Origin: Rhodospirillaceae bacterium
Lineage (GTDB): Bacteria; Pseudomonadota; Alphaproteobacteria; MPNO01; UBA2964
Reading direction: 5' to 3'
DNA: 64,000 bases
Assembly: GCA_002720855.1 (NCBI GenBank)
Contig: PBIN01000002.1
Span: 267,930 to 331,929 of the forward strand
The translations under genes and the position numbers were made by a program. Shown here in pieces: positions 62,051-64,000 of the stretch. Numbering within the stretch: position 1 is the first letter of the stretch; every line of letters starts with the position of its first letter. The notes below the pieces were generated by a model, which made no database searches, was not told where the DNA came from, and worked only from the letters and a program-made list of their open reading frames with translations.

Positions 62051-64000
62051 CTATACATCAAGTTCCTGCACGGTCTGTGCGTTTTTCTGGATAAAAGCCA
62101 GGCGTCGCTCAGGCTTTCGTCCCATTAAATCTTCTACAAGGGTTTCTGTTTGGCGGACGTCTTTGGCTTGCGTGCTGGAATCGGGGATCGTGACACGAAC
62201 CAGATTACGTTTTTCGGGGTCCATGGTGGTTTCTTTAAGTTGCTGTGCCGGCATTTCCCCTAACCCCTTGAAGCGGCTTACTTCAATCCGTCCGCGGCCT
62301 GTAAACTCCTCTTCCAGCAGTTGTTCGCGATGGGCATCATCTTTGGCGTACATTGTCAGGGCTCCCTGACTAATTCTGTAGAGAGGTGGTAGCGCCAAAT
62401 AGAGGTGTCCATTTTCGATGAGTCGCGGCATTTCGCGGAAAAAGAATGTCATCAGCAGGGAGGCGATGTGTGCTCCATCTACGTCGGCATCGGTCATGAT
62501 TATGACGCGTTCATACCTTAGTTTTTCGTCGTCGTAGGATGATCCTGTTCCACACCCCAGCGCCTGAATCATATCGCTGAGTTCCTGATTGGCCCGCAGT
62601 TTGTCGGCTGTCGCACTCGCGACATTTAAAATCTTTCCGCGCAAGGGGAGGATCGCCTGCGTGTTTCTGTTGCGAGCAGATTTCGCAGATCCTCCGGCTG
62701 AATCGCCTTCAACCAGAAATATCTCTGTTCCCTCCGATGATCCTTTTGCACAATCGGCAAGTTTTCCGGGAAGCCTGAGTTTTCGCGTGGCGCTCTTCCG
62801 GGCGGTTTCCTTGGCCTGCCTACGCCGAAGTCTGTCTTCGGCACGCTCAATAACACGCTCTAGAAGTTTATTGGCCGCGGCCGGGTCGCCTGAGAGAAAA
62901 TGGTCAAAATGATCCTTTAGCGAATTTTCGACATTGCGTGCGACGTTCGTTGTCGTCAGCTTATCCTTGGTTTGCCCCTGAAATTCCGGATCGGGGACAA
63001 AAACAGACAGCACACCCCAGGCACCGCCAACGACATCGTCGCCTGTGATGATGTTGCCGCGCTTATTGCCTGCCAGTTCTGCATATGATTTGAGGCCTTT
63101 GGTCAAAGCCGCGCGCAGGCCCGTTTCATGCGTGCCACCCTCAGGCGTTGGTACGGTGTTACAGTAGGAAACGAGTGAACCTTCGCCATCTTCGGGCCAC
63201 GCCAACGCCCACTCTACGCGTCCGCCTTTGCCATTGAGTTTGGCTTCTCCCGAAAAATAATTGTCGATAATCGTCGCACGACCGTCCAATCGGGTAGCCA
63301 GATAATCACTGAGACCACCGGGAAAATGCAGTGTTGCTTTTTCTGGGGTGTCGTCTTTGTCACCAATCAAATCGGCTGCGCAGGACCATCGAATTTCAAC
63401 GCCTTTGTATAAATAGGCCTTGGAGCGTGCCATTTTGAACAAAGTGTTTGGCCGAAATCGTGACCTAGCGCCGAAAATTTCCGGGTCGGGATGAAATATA
63501 ACGGTGGTACCACGGCGGCGAACCTTGCCCTTATTTTTGAGTTTTCCTTTGGGCTTGCCCTTGGAATATTCCTGCACGAACAGGGTTTTGTCGCGGGCGA
63601 CTTCAACGGTCATTTGATCGGACAGGGCGTTGACGACCGATAGACCTACACCGTGGAGGCCTCCCGATGTGTCATAGACTTTGTTGCTGAACTTTCCACC
63701 CGAATGAAGGGTCGTCATGACGACCTCCAAAGCAGATTTGTCTTTAAATTTTGGATGAGGGTCGGTCGGGATGCCGCGGCCGTTATCGCGAATTGATACT
63801 GTACCATCCGAGGTGAGGTCGAACTCTATCCAGTTTGCGTGTCCCGCGACGGCTTCGTCCATCGCGTTGTCGAGCAATTCAGCAGCAAGGTGATGCATCG
63901 CACGTTCGTCGCTACCACCGATATACATCGCGGGCCGCCGCCGGACTGGTTCAAGCCCTTCAAGAACCTCAATATCCTGAGCTGAATAATCTTTAGATTT
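62051..64000 (-). CDS. parE: DNA topoisomerase IV subunit B (ParE), 5' end cut by window
   Basis: ATPase/Toprim subunit of topoisomerase IV. The visible frame runs to base 64000, and the reading KSKDYSAQDIEVLEGLEPVR before RRRPAMYIGG shows that only a few N-terminal residues are missing. It has the GHKL ATP site (LLDNAMDEA, GGLHGVGLSVVNALS), EGDSAGGSAK and the Toprim acid cluster in TDADVDGAHI. It lacks the GyrB-type inserted domain and is ParE length. It works with ParC to unlink daughter chromosomes. Confidence 0.95.
   Translation of the reverse strand, partial: KSKDYSAQDIEVLEGLEPVRRRPAMYIGGSDERAMHHLAAELLDNAMDEAVAGHANWIEFDLTSDGTVSIRDNGRGIPTDPHPKFKDKSALEVVMTTLHSGGKFSNKVYDTSGGLHGVGLSVVNALSDQMTVEVARDKTLFVQEYSKGKPKGKLKNKGKVRRRGTTVIFHPDPEIFGARSRFRPNTLFKMARSKAYLYKGVEIRWSCAADLIGDKDDTPEKATLHFPGGLSDYLATRLDGRATIIDNYFSGEAKLNGKGGRVEWALAWPEDGEGSLVSYCNTVPTPEGGTHETGLRAALTKGLKSYAELAGNKRGNIITGDDVVGGAWGVLSVFVPDPEFQGQTKDKLTTTNVARNVENSLKDHFDHFLSGDPAAANKLLERVIERAEDRLRRRQAKETARKSATRKLRLPGKLADCAKGSSEGTEIFLVEGDSAGGSAKSARNRNTQAILPLRGKILNVASATADKLRANQELSDMIQALGCGTGSSYDDEKLRYERVIIMTDADVDGAHIASLLMTFFFREMPRLIENGHLYLALPPLYRISQGALTMYAKDDAHREQLLEEEFTGRGRIEVSRFKGLGEMPAQQLKETTMDPEKRNLVRVTIPDSSTQAKDVRQTETLVEDLMGRKPERRLAFIQKNAQTVQELDV

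Noticed and set aside
1-64000. Phage, transposase, integrase, CRISPR or rRNA/tRNA signals
   Set aside because: I saw no characteristic genes, terminal repeats or regularly spaced repeats in the window.

Overview
The window looks like a piece of an alphaproteobacterial chromosome, probably from a marine, Rhodospirillales-like lineage. The evidence is an Rrf2 regulator-sufB-sufC-sufD-sufS-sufU-sufT-sufA block, a ParE-type topoisomerase subunit, moderate GC with many TTG/GTG starts, and a very high density of oxidative catabolic genes. Taxonomy is inferred, not proven. Coding is tight on both strands. No gene-free stretch exceeds 300 bases, and I see no rRNA, tRNA, CRISPR array or insertion sequence.

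Left part (1-25 kb). A truncated dihydropyrimidinase-type amidohydrolase is followed by a minus-strand cluster (NIPSNAP, TPP enzyme, TauD-like dioxygenase, SDR). Next comes a plus-strand methylcitrate set (prpD-prpB-prpC) with an alpha/beta hydrolase joined by an overlapping TTG start, then an EamA exporter. A second NIPSNAP gene, two SDRs and a DsbA/FrnE-type oxidoreductase follow. The DsbA-like gene has an in-frame TGA exactly where the first redox cysteine should be (UPWC), so it is probably a selenoprotein gene. After it come a methyltransferase gene broken by one TAA stop, alanine dehydrogenase, quinone oxidoreductase, hydrolase, VOC, nitroreductase and SDR genes, and a split sulfopyruvate-decarboxylase-like TPP enzyme.

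Centre (21-51 kb). This is an oxidative and hydrolytic catabolic region. It holds a Rieske oxygenase alpha/beta pair, three proteins of the 4,5-dihydroxyphthalate decarboxylase / periplasmic-binding fold, a TauE/SafE exporter, dienelactone hydrolase, two amidases, an ACMSD-like amidohydrolase and an aryl-CoA ligase. Further on are HyuB/HyuA with a racemase, enoyl-CoA hydratase-like, alcohol dehydrogenase and class III aminotransferase genes, two duplicated-domain dimeric barrel proteins, a CMD protein, a maleate-isomerase-like protein and a complete BenABC/AntABC-type oxygenase with its reductase. The likely theme is ring oxidation, decarboxylation, amide or cyclic-amide hydrolysis and CoA activation, with propionyl units possibly handled by the methylcitrate genes. 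The substrate cannot be read from sequence. A D-aminoacylase-like gene closes the region.

Right part (51-64 kb). The SUF iron-sulfur operon is preceded by two matching operator-like repeats exactly 40 bp apart. It is followed by a stand-alone AsnC/Lrp ligand-binding domain, a DEAD-box RNA helicase, a PhyH dioxygenase, two small exported proteins and parE, which runs off the window end.
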